Origin: a virus
IMG/VR virus record: IMGVR_UViG_3300046011_007628
Location: 1 to 55,596 of that record
Direction: 5' to 3' (one strand)
DNA length: 55,596 nt
Shown here in pieces: positions 26,819 through 36,344 of the stretch; the stretch's first letter is position 1; each line of letters starts with the position of its first letter. The notes below the pieces were generated by a model, which was not told the DNA's origin, made no database searches, and worked only from the letters and a program-made list of their open reading frames with translations. Position numbers and translations under genes: made by a program.

Positions 26819-28011
26819 TATCCATTAACAATTTTAAATGAGTATTGATTATCGAAAACAATTGTTGTTCCGTCAATTATTGTTTTTATTATAATAGTAT
26901 AATATCTTTCTGGTTCTAATCCATTCATGTATACTTCAAAGTAACTTGACGTAGAATCCGCGCTTATCTGTGTATATAAATCATCAAAATCTATAACATA
27001 TTCATTCGTGTATACATCTTTAATAGCATAATATGACGTAGTAGGTAAATAAAAATTATTAGTATAAACTGATGATGTTTGCCATACTTGAATTGGAAAT
27101 TCTGGTCTAGCATTTACTCTAAATTTATTTATACTATTTGGAAAAAATGTGCCTGGGTTATTAGCTACTGTAATAGTAGCTGGTAAGGTATTTAATATTG
27201 TTTGTGTAGAAGATCCTGTATTAAAAGTATAATCTCTCCAGCTAAATTGTAATTGCGGAGGATAAATAGTATTAGTATCTACTGAATAATATTTTAATTC
27301 TGGTTGGTAATTAATATTATCTATAAATTCAGGTTCTTGTTTTATTATAAATCCATCAAATGTATTATTAGGTATAGCTCCTGTATACCATGCTCTAATC
27401 ATATTAGATACATTAAAATTAGTATCTTTAGTAGATTTATAATTAAATGATTGAGAAGCTGTTATAGGATATATATTAGAATTTAATCTAGAAGGTATTA
27501 CAGATCCAGTATACCATGTTCCTCCACCAGCTGGTGCATAATTTGTATTATAAGATCCTGTTGAACAAGTATTATAGTTTGATGTTGCCCAAGTGTTAGA
27601 ACCTGAATATCCTTGCCATATCCAACTTGTTCCATCTGTGGTTTGAGGATCATCCAAATATTGTCCTGTTCCCATACTCCAAGCCCCAGATACAGGATAA
27701 CATTCTAAAGTAGTACCTGTTGGTAATATTTCTAATCCAGTTGCTGTTGCTATAAAACAGTTTAATGTTGCTTTCCAACTAGATGTACTTAATAATTGTG
27801 CTGAGCTACTTATGCCTATTTTATTTTCTAATACATCTTCAATTTCTGTTTCATCAAATGAAATTAAAAATCTACTTGTTTGAGGATTTGGGGTAGAATA
27901 AGCAAATGTTGTAAGAGTAGCTTCCATAATAGGATCTAATCCTGTATTCATTGTTGGAAATAATGAATATAACGTTGCGTCTTTAGTCGGAAATAATTTA
28001 TATACTGCCAT
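26818..28011 (-). CDS. Baseplate structural protein
   Basis: A 397-residue beta-rich protein starting MAVYKLFPTKDATLYSLFP, with a Trp/Tyr/Gly-rich middle (SWIWQGYSGSNTW). The opening resembles carbohydrate-binding sandwich domains (DNRLRE-type), and the C-terminus looks like a fibronectin-type strand set. It sits between the giant protein and the gp6 homologue. It probably decorates or connects wedge parts; the exact role is unknown. Confidence 0.76.
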   Translation of the reverse strand: MAVYKLFPTKDATLYSLFPTMNTGLDPIMEATLTTFAYSTPNPQTSRFLISFDETEIEDVLENKIGISSSAQLLSTSSWKATLNCFIATATGLEILPTGTTLECYPVSGAWSMGTGQYLDDPQTTDGTSWIWQGYSGSNTWATSNYNTCSTGSYNTNYAPAGGGTWYTGSVIPSRLNSNIYPITASQSFNYKSTKDTNFNVSNMIRAWYTGAIPNNTFDGFIIKQEPEFIDNINYQPELKYYSVDTNTIYPPQLQFSWRDYTFNTGSSTQTILNTLPATITVANNPGTFFPNSINKFRVNARPEFPIQVWQTSSVYTNNFYLPTTSYYAIKDVYTNEYVIDFDDLYTQISADSTSSYFEVYMNGLEPERYYTIIIKTIIDGTTIVFDNQYSFKIVNG

Positions 28012-28017
28012 TTTTTA

Positions 28018-29877
28018 TTATAAGTTTACTACTCTTCCTTGAATATCTTGTGTTGGATATTTTACCTCAAAAATTGAAGGATCTAATGATGGATAAACAA
28101 CATTACTAATTGTTGCTCCTGCTATATCATAAGCATAAGGTGAATATCCTAAATTTTCTCCAACTAAATTTGTTATTTCTACGTTTTTAACTGTTTGAAC
28201 TCCTTCAATTCTATCTAATAAAATATAAATATCTCTTAATAAAATTGGTTGATTTATTTGCCATTTATCTATTAGAAAATAATCTTGTAAAGCAGTAATA
28301 CAATTTGATAAAATTTGATTACTATTATAATTAGGTAATATAATAATATCAAAATTCAATCCAATATTAATAATAAAACCATCTTTAATATTTACAGCAT
28401 CATTTACCATTTTATATTGTGATAAATAATTTACAACATTTTGTTTTATTGATGGTGAAGCTATAGTTAATCTATTATTTACATCGTATGATAAAACGTA
28501 TAGATCTAATATTGAATTAGATTCACCAGAAGATATGGATTGTGCTTTTGTAGGTTCAATATACGCTTTAGATACAACACCATATTTAGCAGGTAAAGAT
28601 AATGTTCTAACTAAATAATCATCTTGAGTTACGTTACGTAATTGAGATGAAAAATTTGAGGATGCATTTTGTCTAATTTCTTCTATTGTATCTCCATCTC
28701 CACCACCACTTGCTGCTGTTGGATTTGTAATAGCTAATGAATTAAATATAGTATCTGATGTTACTGAATTTAAATTTGATTTTAAAAATGTAGTATTTGC
28801 AATTAAATTAGTTAAGCTATTAGCAGGTACATTTGCTGTAACTCCTCCACCGGTTAAATATCTTACTGTTAAAGTAGTATTAGAAGGAGCAATACCATAT
28901 GTTTTAGTAAACATAAAGTTTGTAGGTGAATATGCTGCTGTTAATTTTGATTTTTCAAAAGGTAAACCAATACCTACGTTATTTGGATTAGGTATAATTT
29001 CTTCATCAGTATCATTAGCTGTTCCTGCTCCAAATTGTAATTGTAAAGTTTGAGAATCTAAAAATCTTGATGTAAATCTTCTTTGAACTTGTCTTAATTT
29101 TAAAATATAAGGAGTATCTCCACTATACTGTGATAAGTTAGGATTATTTATATTTGTATTTTTAATAGAATCATATACAGTATCTTGAGCTAAATAATCT
29201 ACTTCATACCATTTATTTCCATCAGTATCAATTACATCTAAAATTCCTACAATTCGTGGTGTATTAATAGTTACAGTTGAAAATTGTACTGGAGAACCAA
29301 AACTAAAAGTAGTAGTACTAATAGTTGAAGATATTGCTTTTCTTGTTTTCTTTAGTAAAAAATAAGTTGGGTTACCTCCTGAAGTAGAAAATACAGTTAC
29401 TTCTGTAGGATCACCTGAACTTGATACTGAAAAATCAATCGGATCTTCTATTAAGAATGATGTATTTTGAATATTGGGTGATGCTGCTCTAGCATTTTGG
29501 TTAATAAATAAAGCATAATCAAAATCAGGAATATATGTTGAACCAGATAATTTAGCAGGTACTTGTTGATAAAAATCAATTTCAGTTGTTGCAACTTGAG
29601 TTACATTTGGTTTATAACCAAACATATAAGCTAATTCATACAAATTATTTGTTTGACGAGCATATTGTAAATAAGTTTCTTGTAATTGATTATCAAGATA
29701 AAATGATAAAACATCTCCAACATACGCTGCCATTTCCATAAACATCATTCCAGGTGATGCTTCTGTAAAGTCATTATAGGTTGTTGGAAAATAAGTTCTA
29801 GCATAGTCAATTAAGTTTGCTCTTAATTCACTAAAATCTTTATTTATATATTGTATATTTCTTTTTTTAGTAGCCAT
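28018..29877 (-). CDS. gp6: Baseplate wedge protein, T4 gp6-like (baseplate J)
   Basis: A 619-residue homologue of T4 gp6. The N-terminus (INKDFSELRANLIDYARTYF, then NDFTEASPGMMFMEMAAYVG) and DVLSFYLDNQLQETYL are hallmarks of the family. The C-terminal third carries the segment with LRNVTQDDYL and a beta domain like baseplate J proteins. In T4, gp6 dimers form the inner ring of the wedge. The stop of gp25 overlaps this start (29877). The gp25-gp6 gene order matches T4-like phages. Confidence 0.93.
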   Translation of the reverse strand: MATKKRNIQYINKDFSELRANLIDYARTYFPTTYNDFTEASPGMMFMEMAAYVGDVLSFYLDNQLQETYLQYARQTNNLYELAYMFGYKPNVTQVATTEIDFYQQVPAKLSGSTYIPDFDYALFINQNARAASPNIQNTSFLIEDPIDFSVSSSGDPTEVTVFSTSGGNPTYFLLKKTRKAISSTISTTTFSFGSPVQFSTVTINTPRIVGILDVIDTDGNKWYEVDYLAQDTVYDSIKNTNINNPNLSQYSGDTPYILKLRQVQRRFTSRFLDSQTLQLQFGAGTANDTDEEIIPNPNNVGIGLPFEKSKLTAAYSPTNFMFTKTYGIAPSNTTLTVRYLTGGGVTANVPANSLTNLIANTTFLKSNLNSVTSDTIFNSLAITNPTAASGGGDGDTIEEIRQNASSNFSSQLRNVTQDDYLVRTLSLPAKYGVVSKAYIEPTKAQSISSGESNSILDLYVLSYDVNNRLTIASPSIKQNVVNYLSQYKMVNDAVNIKDGFIINIGLNFDIIILPNYNSNQILSNCITALQDYFLIDKWQINQPILLRDIYILLDRIEGVQTVKNVEITNLVGENLGYSPYAYDIAGATISNVVYPSLDPSIFEVKYPTQDIQGRVVNL

Positions 29878-30284
29878 TATGTAAATGCTAATTGTATTGT
29901 ATCTGTTAAACCTGTATCTTTAATATTATATTTTAAAGTTACTGATATTTGATTTATATCTGGGAACGAATCTATTTCTAGACTCCCTATAATAACATTT
30001 GGAAAAAATAATCCAATTTGATTTTGAATATCTTCTTTTAAATAATTTACATTACCTTCATCTATTTGTTGAAATATAAATGCTCTTAAATTTCCACCAA
30101 AAGTTGGATTTAAATATCTTTCATCTTTATTTGTTAAAAAATAGTTAATTAAATTATTTTTGATAGCATCTTTTGTAGTATAAGTAATAGGAAAAACAGC
30201 CGGAGCATTAAAAGGTAAACCAATTCCTACACCCGTTCCAGGGCGTGTATCTATAGGAAATATTTTTTTCGCTCCAAAAGCCAT
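29877..30284 (-). CDS. gp25: Baseplate wedge protein, T4 gp25-like
   Basis: A 135-residue protein of the GPW/gp25 family. After GIGLPF it has FLTNKDERYLNPTFGGNLRA and a helix-strand ending, matching the conserved lysozyme-like fold of gp25. In T4 it joins gp6 and gp53 in the wedge core and links to the sheath. It overlaps both neighbours by one or more bases. Confidence 0.92.
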   Translation of the reverse strand: MAFGAKKIFPIDTRPGTGVGIGLPFNAPAVFPITYTTKDAIKNNLINYFLTNKDERYLNPTFGGNLRAFIFQQIDEGNVNYLKEDIQNQIGLFFPNVIIGSLEIDSFPDINQISVTLKYNIKDTGLTDTIQLAFT

Positions 30285-30628
30285 TATTTATTCATTAAAC
30301 CCATTATCATATCTAATCCTACTTCGCCTTCAGGTAAAGCTCCATTAACTGGGTCTACTGGACCTGTTGAGTTAAAAGGAATATTATTAGTATTAGCTAC
30401 TCCTCCATTTTGCATTTCACCTAAAATCCCTCCAAACATTGCATGTCTTTCTGCAGGTGTTAATTTTTTAGGATTGTTTATTTGTGGTTGAGCATATGTA
30501 TTTTTAACTTGTTCGGTAACAATTGTTTTAGGGGTACGAATAGCCTCTAAAAGAATTTCTTTTAATTCTTCTTGAATAGCTTCTTTTACTGATTCTTTGA
30601 TGATGTTTTTAAAATCTGACGGTTTCAT
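30284..30628 (-). CDS. Tagged protein between baseplate genes
   Basis: A 114-residue protein starting MKPSDFKNIIKESVKEAIQE, a tag-like helix with IIKE followed by S. The rest has LTPAERHAMFGGILGEM and a Gly/Asn/Pro-rich end. It has its own late motif and then overlaps gp25. A tag in a baseplate operon is notable because the others lie among head-type genes. Function is unknown. Confidence 0.7.
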   Translation of the reverse strand: MKPSDFKNIIKESVKEAIQEELKEILLEAIRTPKTIVTEQVKNTYAQPQINNPKKLTPAERHAMFGGILGEMQNGGVANTNNIPFNSTGPVDPVNGALPEGEVGLDMIMGLMNK

Positions 30629-30631
30629 TGT

Positions 30632-30643
30632 TTATAAATATTA
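30632..30643 (-). promoter_or_regulatory. Late-type motif
   Basis: Reads TAATATTTATAA on the minus strand, 3 bases before the ATG at 30628. It heads the gp25-gp6 unit. Confidence 0.52.
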
Positions 30644-30645
30644 AA

Positions 30646-31500
30646 TTAATAGGCTTTTAAATTATCTCTATCAATTATTAATTTTAATTCATTGATGAGA
30701 ATTTGTGAGTTTGTTGTAAATGATAATTCAGTTTCAATTAATGGGATTCCTTGTACATTTTTACCAACTGCTTTTCTACGAATTATTGTATCGTTAAATG
30801 GTACTTCTTGAATTTCAATAATAAAACCTTTATAAGTAATATCATTTATTGTTTGTGTTGATCTTAATTGAGCTTCTGTTATATTTACTAGGTTTTGAGA
30901 TATTGGGGAAATAGTTGAATTGGGTGAGCATTTTTTTAATATTACATCTATAAGACCTAATGCTGTAACAGCGTTAGATATAAATCGTGATGTTAAAGAT
31001 ATAGGAACTGCTGTTCTATCAATTATTAGTTTTATCTTATTTAATTTTGAATTTCCTAAAATATCAAATGTTAAATTATTTGATACTTCATTGGCTTGTA
31101 ATACTAAACTTGCAAAAGGACCTGGAACTGGACTTGCGGCTGTTGCCGCTATTGCTGCTGGTTTGAGTCCTTTTAATGTTCTTGCTGTGGATATTAAAGT
31201 ATCTAATATAGTTGATGTTATTCCTATAGTACCAGTAGTTAAATCTAAATATTTATTAATTTGATTTAAGGTATTTACTATATTATTTCTTTGAGTTATA
31301 AACTCGTTTAATTGAGCTTCAGGTAAACATAAACCATCAGGTGTTGTTAAATTAGATAAAAGTAAATCTAATTGAGGTTGAACAATGTCATTTATTTGTA
31401 TTCCTTTTTCTAAAATAAGTTGCCCTAATTTTTCTGAGCCTGTTGATTTTAGACTATCAGGTAATGAATTTTCGAATAATTGTAAATCTATAGTAGCCAT
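30646..31500 (-). CDS. Baseplate/tail-tube-end protein, unknown
   Basis: A 284-residue protein, mostly helical, with an Ala/Pro-rich central segment (GLKPAAIAATAASPVPGPF) and a C-terminal beta motif (YKGFIIEIQEVPFNDTIIRR). The endings resemble virion proteins near gp25 and gp6 in marine phages. It overlaps the start of the upstream gene by one base and was probably made together with it. Confidence 0.76.
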   Translation of the reverse strand: MATIDLQLFENSLPDSLKSTGSEKLGQLILEKGIQINDIVQPQLDLLLSNLTTPDGLCLPEAQLNEFITQRNNIVNTLNQINKYLDLTTGTIGITSTILDTLISTARTLKGLKPAAIAATAASPVPGPFASLVLQANEVSNNLTFDILGNSKLNKIKLIIDRTAVPISLTSRFISNAVTALGLIDVILKKCSPNSTISPISQNLVNITEAQLRSTQTINDITYKGFIIEIQEVPFNDTIIRRKAVGKNVQGIPLIETELSFTTNSQILINELKLIIDRDNLKAY

Positions 31501-32708
31501 TATATTAATTTATTTACATTAGATTTTGTTTTTTCTAAATCAGCAGATATTTTAGGTAATTCAGATAATACTAACTGTGCGGCTGATGCTGCTTGAGGAA
31601 CCGATTGTAATGCAGTTGATAATAACTGTATTTGAATTAATAACTTTTGTAATTCAGCTATTAATAAATCTCCTTTAATCATTGATTCAGTAGCATCTTT
31701 AGATCCTAAATAAACATTTGAACTTTGAACTATAAACTGAGAAGTATCAATATTAACTCCTGAATTAGAGCTTAGACTAATACTTTTTGCTGAACTTAGT
31801 AAAATATGATCTTCCGAAGAATCAAAAACTAATCTACCTGAACTTATCATTACTTGTTTGCCTGAGTATTTGTTTGGTGAGGTTGGTGCTGTTTTATAGC
31901 TAGTATAATTAGTACTAGCTGCTTCTAAAGGAATATTTTGTGTACTTGTTAAATAAATAGAAGATTCATTATTATTAATATCTTCTTCTATTGGTAACCA
32001 ACCTTCTTCGGTTTGTTTACCTTGTCCATTTCTTAATATTAAAATAGGATCTCCTGAAGTACTTGGACGTTTAGACCAATTATTTAAAGGACTATCAATT
32101 GGTGGTTTTGTAGTAACAGTTGATCCTAATCTTATACTATTCCCCCATCTTCCTTCATATATAACATCACCTTCAAAAGGTAATAATGGATGTATATTAG
32201 AACGTTCTTCAAAAGTGTTACCTAAATTTACTTTTAATGTTTGGTTAGTTATTTTGCTAGTATTTCCTAATTCTGTTTGATTATATCCTTTTTGTTGTGT
32301 TGGTGGTTTTTCATTAGAATTAGAAGGATAAGCATTGTGGTGTGGATGATTCCAAAGAGCAACAGTACTAACATAATATGAAATTGTATTTGATGTTAGT
32401 TGTCCTATTAATGTACTTGGAAGAGATAATATATAAACAATTTCATTAATTAATGGATAATTTTTTATATTACCATATAATGGTTTTGCTGTTGGAAGAG
32501 GATTTATAATATTTGGTTTTATTACATTTTCGTATTCTATAGTACCTAAAGCATCCCACTCTCCAAGATCTTTAAATCTAGGATGAGTTTCATCTAAAAC
32601 TATACTTTTAACACGTACTACAGTTAATAATTCATTGTTAATTCCTGTATTTGGAATTTGATTATTAGTAATAATATTATTAACTTTCTTAAAACCATAG
32701 GTACTCAT
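31500..32708 (-). CDS. Baseplate hub/spike-like protein
   Basis: A 402-residue protein. Residues 25-110 could form an OB-type beta barrel. Near residue 185 the sequence PFEGDVIYEGRWGNSIRLGS is a motif I know from gp5-like hub proteins of marine phages. A beta-repeat stretch with GRLVFDSSEDHILLSSAKSI resembles the triple-stranded spike needle, and the C-terminus is a coiled coil. Lysozyme residues of T4 gp5 are absent. The spike assignment is moderately supported. Confidence 0.75.
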   Translation of the reverse strand: MSTYGFKKVNNIITNNQIPNTGINNELLTVVRVKSIVLDETHPRFKDLGEWDALGTIEYENVIKPNIINPLPTAKPLYGNIKNYPLINEIVYILSLPSTLIGQLTSNTISYYVSTVALWNHPHHNAYPSNSNEKPPTQQKGYNQTELGNTSKITNQTLKVNLGNTFEERSNIHPLLPFEGDVIYEGRWGNSIRLGSTVTTKPPIDSPLNNWSKRPSTSGDPILILRNGQGKQTEEGWLPIEEDINNNESSIYLTSTQNIPLEAASTNYTSYKTAPTSPNKYSGKQVMISSGRLVFDSSEDHILLSSAKSISLSSNSGVNIDTSQFIVQSSNVYLGSKDATESMIKGDLLIAELQKLLIQIQLLSTALQSVPQAASAAQLVLSELPKISADLEKTKSNVNKLI

Positions 32709-33043
32709 TATTTACCTCCTTTTAATTCATTTACAGCTGAAAGTAATTGTTCTTTTTCTTCATCTGAAATTGTTAATGTCCCATCTACTGATTGTGTTTG
32801 CATAGCACGTTGTGCTAATGCTGCCATTTTAATTAATAAATCATCATTTTTAACACTTATTTCTAAGTATTCTTTTATTAAAGGAACAATCAATGTAGCA
32901 TCTCCTATCTCAGATATTAATGGTTTTAATTCATTTATAAGAGCTACTAATTGAGTGTCTTTTTTCTTTTGATTATTATAGATTTCTTCTAACAGATGTG
33001 AAAATTTCTTTTTACCAAAAACAATATTATCAAATTGTGACAT
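32708..33043 (-). CDS. Tail-assembly-associated small protein
   Basis: A 111-residue helical protein with FDNIVFGKKKFSHLLEEIYN and QLVALINELKPLI, a pattern I recall beside baseplate hub genes. It overlaps the start of the spike-like gene. A chaperone or hub role is possible. It is preceded by two late-type motifs. Confidence 0.74.
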   Translation of the reverse strand: MSQFDNIVFGKKKFSHLLEEIYNNQKKKDTQLVALINELKPLISEIGDATLIVPLIKEYLEISVKNDDLLIKMAALAQRAMQTQSVDGTLTISDEEKEQLLSAVNELKGGK

Positions 33044-33072
33044 AAATATATAATTTTTTATTATAAATATTA
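33042..33072 (-). promoter_or_regulatory. Two late-type motifs in tandem
   Basis: Minus strand: TAATATTTATAA at 33061-33072, then a second TATATATTTATG touching the ATG at 33043. The first lies 17 bases from the start. Two copies make this the strongest late site in the window. Confidence 0.52.
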
Positions 33073-33075
33073 ATG

Positions 33076-33786
33076 TTAGAATTTTATATATTCATTTTCT
33101 AAATAAAACGAGTATCCTTTTCTAAATACATCGTATAGTTGATTTGTTATTTTTGTAATTTTAGGTGTTTTAGCATCTATTATTTCACGAATATAGATGT
33201 AAAGTGCTTTTTTATTAAAAATATCTAAATGTTCTCTTTTACGAAATAATTCTAATACAGCATCAGCTATTTGAGCATCTTCTGATTTAGGAAACATTAT
33301 AAATATATTTTCGGTACAATATTTAACATATTCATCTATATAATAAGATAAACGTTCTATTGGTTGAGTATCTTCAAGTTCATATGAGTGATTTTCATCT
33401 TCTTCTAATACTTCTATATCAATATTATCAACTCTTTTTTTATAGTTTTTCTGATTATATAAAATTAGCCATCTTTTGGTAATAGTTCCAAAATAGGAAT
33501 ATGCTTTAGCTCCATTTTCAGGATTAAATCTGTGTATTTTAGATAATAAAAATGTTATAATTTCGTGTTGTAAATCTTCTATATTTTCTACTTCAGTATA
33601 ATAAAATTTAAAAGTATGAATAATGTTTTCTGTTAATTTAAAGAAAGCATAATGGATTTCATCTCTATAGATATTCGAACGTTCCTCAGGATCCTCAGTA
33701 TTATTATATCTTACAATAGCATCTTCTGTTTCTTTAGTAAAATATTGAACACTTTTTTTCTTTTTCTTTACTACTAATTCTTCCAT
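33076..33786 (-). CDS. gp55: Late sigma factor, T4 gp55-like
   Basis: A 236-residue protein. Residues 14-135 (YFTKETEDAIVRYNNTED, FFKLTENIIHTFKFY, then EDLQHEIITFLLSKIHRF and YFGTITKRWLILYNQKNYKK) follow the region 2 layout of divergent phage sigma factors, with an acidic linker at 140-155. In T4, gp55 directs host polymerase to TATAAATA late promoters. The window has a recurrent ATATTTATAA element before virion genes that could be its target. The C-terminal part is not recognised. Confidence 0.78.
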   Translation of the reverse strand: MEELVVKKKKKSVQYFTKETEDAIVRYNNTEDPEERSNIYRDEIHYAFFKLTENIIHTFKFYYTEVENIEDLQHEIITFLLSKIHRFNPENGAKAYSYFGTITKRWLILYNQKNYKKRVDNIDIEVLEEDENHSYELEDTQPIERLSYYIDEYVKYCTENIFIMFPKSEDAQIADAVLELFRKREHLDIFNKKALYIYIREIIDAKTPKITKITNQLYDVFRKGYSFYLENEYIKF

Positions 33787-33787
33787 A

Positions 33788-34063
33788 TTAGATATTTTTT
33801 ACGTTAAATGAATTTAGTATATCTTGAAGAGCTTTAATTTGCTCAAAGAAAAAACCAACCTCATCATCACTTTTAAAGGAACCTTTTTCATCTACTTCTT
33901 TCATTTTTTTATCTGAAAATTCAATTATATCTGACATTTTATTTAAGTATGTCATATAACTGGATAATATATCTTCTTGGGCTTCGTTTTTCTTTAGAAG
34001 ATTATAAGTAGTAAATCCTAGTACAGCACATAATATTACTAGAAAAATAAGTAAGAATATCAT
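33788..34063 (-). CDS. Small membrane protein
   Basis: A 91-residue protein with one hydrophobic segment at residues 2-22 and a charged, helical cytoplasmic or periplasmic part. No family recognised. It overlaps the stop of the HD-domain gene by 4 bases and is 1-2 bases from gp55. Confidence 0.68.
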   Translation of the reverse strand: MIFLLIFLVILCAVLGFTTYNLLKKNEAQEDILSSYMTYLNKMSDIIEFSDKKMKEVDEKGSFKSDDEVGFFFEQIKALQDILNSFNVKNI

Positions 34064-34830
34064 AGACTATCTAATAAATTTTTTAATCCTTCACTTTTAA
34101 CTGTACCTAGTGCTTTTTGTTTAACATTAGTTTTAGTTTCTGAAGTAGATATTTTTTTAGGAGCTTCTGTAATTTCACCATTAAATTTAGGTAACCATTC
34201 TTTTTCAAATTCAATACGAGCAGCCATTAAATCAGCTTGATGAACAATAAAAGGTAATGAAGTACGTGGTTTTTGTTCTGGAGAATAAGACATTAAATAT
34301 TTTTTATTACCTTCATCATATAAACCATCATGAGTCTGAATAGTAATCATTTCATTAAATGTATATTTTATATCATGATCTTGTAATAAGAATAATCCTC
34401 TATCAGGTACAGATGCAAATGCTAATTTATTATTAAATTTATAATCTTCACCTAATTTTTCGCGTCTCCATTTATCATCTTGTTCAATATAAGATTCATG
34501 TTCTTCATCCCCCATTTTACCTAAATCATGATTTAGAGCAGAAAATACTAATTCTTCTTTAGTATAAGTATTCAAATCAGCTCCCATTTGACCCCACAAA
34601 TCATGTAAATTAAGAGCACATGTAATAACACGATTAACATGATCTACATAACCTCCAGGGAATGAATTGTGGTATTCTTTTTTATGTGCAGCAGGCATCA
34701 TAATAATTCGCTCTTGAAATTTATTATAAAATTCCATTAACTTAGTTCTACGTGGTTCAGAAATGTGGTCTTCAATAAAACCCATCATTCGAACCCAATT
34801 TTGTTGGATTTCTTTAGCTTCTAACTGCAT
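34060..34830 (-). CDS. HD-domain phosphohydrolase-like protein
   Basis: A 256-residue protein. YHNSFPGGYVDHVNRVITCA followed by NHDLGKMGDEE gives the His and His-Asp order of an HD domain, which binds two metals and usually hydrolyses nucleotides or phosphate esters. A later His (QTHDG) and Asp (VHQADLMAARIEFE) supply the remaining ligands. The C-terminal 50 residues are low complexity. It is a frequent gene in marine phages, and the substrate is unknown. Confidence 0.84.
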   Translation of the reverse strand: MQLEAKEIQQNWVRMMGFIEDHISEPRRTKLMEFYNKFQERIIMMPAAHKKEYHNSFPGGYVDHVNRVITCALNLHDLWGQMGADLNTYTKEELVFSALNHDLGKMGDEEHESYIEQDDKWRREKLGEDYKFNNKLAFASVPDRGLFLLQDHDIKYTFNEMITIQTHDGLYDEGNKKYLMSYSPEQKPRTSLPFIVHQADLMAARIEFEKEWLPKFNGEITEAPKKISTSETKTNVKQKALGTVKSEGLKNLLDSL

Positions 34831-34835
34831 AACTA

Positions 34836-35033
34836 TTAATATTGATTAATTTCTCCCGGTGATAGTGGTTCTTGTTGAACAAACGCTTTAGCTTCATTAA
34901 CTTTATCTTTAACATCGGCTATTACATCTTCAAATTCTTCTCTACTACCCTGTCTTTTTAGGATAAAGTCTAATTTAGACATATTAGATTCTATTGTTTC
35001 TAATCTCCTCATTATTATTTCTCTGTTTTTCAT
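34836..35033 (-). CDS. Small coiled-coil protein
   Basis: About 65 residues, MKNREIIMRRLETIESNMSK onward, mostly helical. I use the ATG at 35033 rather than one at 35087, whose first 18 residues are unlike related phage proteins. Either is possible. No function known. Confidence 0.62.
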   Translation of the reverse strand: MKNREIIMRRLETIESNMSKLDFILKRQGSREEFEDVIADVKDKVNEAKAFVQQEPLSPGEINQY

Positions 35034-35094
35034 AATTACATTTTTTAATATGATTAAGAAGATACAAGAGAAATCCTGGGTATCCAAGCTAAAG

Positions 35095-35511
35095 TTAATC
35101 TTTTTTTAAAGCTTCTACTATTTTAAAAATATGAGCACATTTTTCATATTCTTCATTGTCCTGAAGATGTAAAAGTATTTTGTTTAGATTTTTAATTAAT
35201 GTATGATCTCTGAGTTGTAATAATGATGATAAATGAAGTGGTATTGTAATATCTAATTTACTAATATACTCCCAGGCTCTTTCATACACAAAATGTTCAC
35301 CTGCTTTTTCAACATCAGCCATATTTACTTTAGAACCATCTTCACGAAATAATGAAATAAATTTTTTACTAAATAAATCATAATTTAACATAATTTTTTT
35401 AAACATCCCTACCCAGTAATAAGGATGATCTTTAAAATCTACCAATACAATATTTTCAGGAGCTGGTTTAACTTCTGGTTCAAACATATTGAAAATTTTG
35501 TCTATATTCAT
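35095..35511 (-). CDS. Conserved phage protein of unknown function
   Basis: A 138-residue protein, acidic and mostly helical, with DHPYYWVGMFKKIMLNYD and a C-terminal HLQDNEEYEKCAHIFKIVEA. It is in the sigma factor group of genes. A role as a late transcription coactivator can be imagined, but nothing in the sequence shows it. Upstream there is only a weak promoter-like stretch. Confidence 0.7.
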   Translation of the reverse strand: MNIDKIFNMFEPEVKPAPENIVLVDFKDHPYYWVGMFKKIMLNYDLFSKKFISLFREDGSKVNMADVEKAGEHFVYERAWEYISKLDITIPLHLSSLLQLRDHTLIKNLNKILLHLQDNEEYEKCAHIFKIVEALKKD

Positions 35512-35577
35512 ATTTATAGTGTATATAACGTATTATCTTATAATAATCAATAAGTACATCGATTATATATAAAAATA

Positions 35578-36102
35578 TTATTTAAACAAAGGATACGAGG
35601 TTCCAGGTTGTTTTTTAATTGTTTGTAGTTGTTTAATTGTTTTACCAAAGGTTTTTTGAAAATGAGGAAAATCCCATCTTTTACCTTTTTTATCTATAAG
35701 ATATTTCCAACCGTATTTTAAAAATATTATAGTAATTTCATTCCAATCTGCTACACCGTCTTTATCAAAATCACCATTTACATCCCAAGATGCTGATTCA
35801 TAAGTACCATTTCCATCTCTATCTACTAATAAAACAATATCAATAGCTAAACCATAGTTGTGATAACTTTGACCACCTTTAGCATTAGTTACAATACCTA
35901 ATCTTTTACCTTTACTATCAAATAATTTTGTTCTTCCTTGAGCATAAAGTTGATTTTGTTCTTCATTAGTTCTAAGAGTATGAGCAAATCTACAAATTAC
36001 ATTTTTAGGTAACACAGAACATATTTCAGTGTACATCTGTAAAGCCTCAGTTCTTATATCTGGGTGAAGTGTTTTAATTCTTTCTAAAGTTAAATTATCC
36101 AT
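35578..36102 (-). CDS. Endolysin, M15 L-Ala-D-Glu peptidase type
   Basis: A 174-residue peptidase. RFAHTLRTNEEQNQLYAQGR leads into NAKGGQSYHNYGLAIDI, which gives the His and Asp zinc ligands of the M15 (VanY/T5 Lys-like) family; WDFPHFQ near residue 143 supplies the last His. These enzymes cut peptide cross-links in peptidoglycan. It lacks a signal peptide, so it needs a holin to reach the cell wall. It follows the probable holin by 2 bases. Confidence 0.9.
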   Translation of the reverse strand: MDNLTLERIKTLHPDIRTEALQMYTEICSVLPKNVICRFAHTLRTNEEQNQLYAQGRTKLFDSKGKRLGIVTNAKGGQSYHNYGLAIDIVLLVDRDGNGTYESASWDVNGDFDKDGVADWNEITIIFLKYGWKYLIDKKGKRWDFPHFQKTFGKTIKQLQTIKKQPGTSYPLFK

Positions 36103-36104
36103 AA

Positions 36105-36344
36105 TTATTCTTGTATTTGTTCTATAACGGGTTCTTCGGTTTCTTTTTTATTTCTTCTACTAAATTTTTCAGCTACAGTTCCTAAACCGTAAGCTATAGT
36201 TGTATATTCTACAGCTTCTACTGAGATATCTGTTTGATATATAAACATATAAACTATTAAGGAAATAAATCCTATAGCTCCTAGTACTCTTTTATGAGAT
36301 ACTCCCTCTTTAGAGGAAAACATATCTGTTATAAACTTTTTCAT
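36105..36344 (-). CDS. Probable holin
   Basis: A 79-residue protein with two hydrophobic stretches (about residues 21-38 and 43-58) and a basic, then acidic tail (KFSRRNKKETEEPV). Size, topology and its place between an endolysin and a lipase fit a holin. No sequence family is recognised. It overlaps the stop of the patatin gene by 4 bases. Confidence 0.66.
   Translation of the reverse strand: MKKFITDMFSSKEGVSHKRVLGAIGFISLIVYMFIYQTDISVEAVEYTTIAYGLGTVAEKFSRRNKKETEEPVIEQIQE

Noticed and set aside
34836-35087. Longer start at 35087 for the coiled-coil gene
   Set aside because: The added 18 residues are hydrophobic and unlike the family; the ATG at 35033 was preferred, though not proven.
35095-35511. 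A T4 gp33-like late coactivator
   Set aside because: Only its position near the sigma gene suggests this; no sequence feature supports it.
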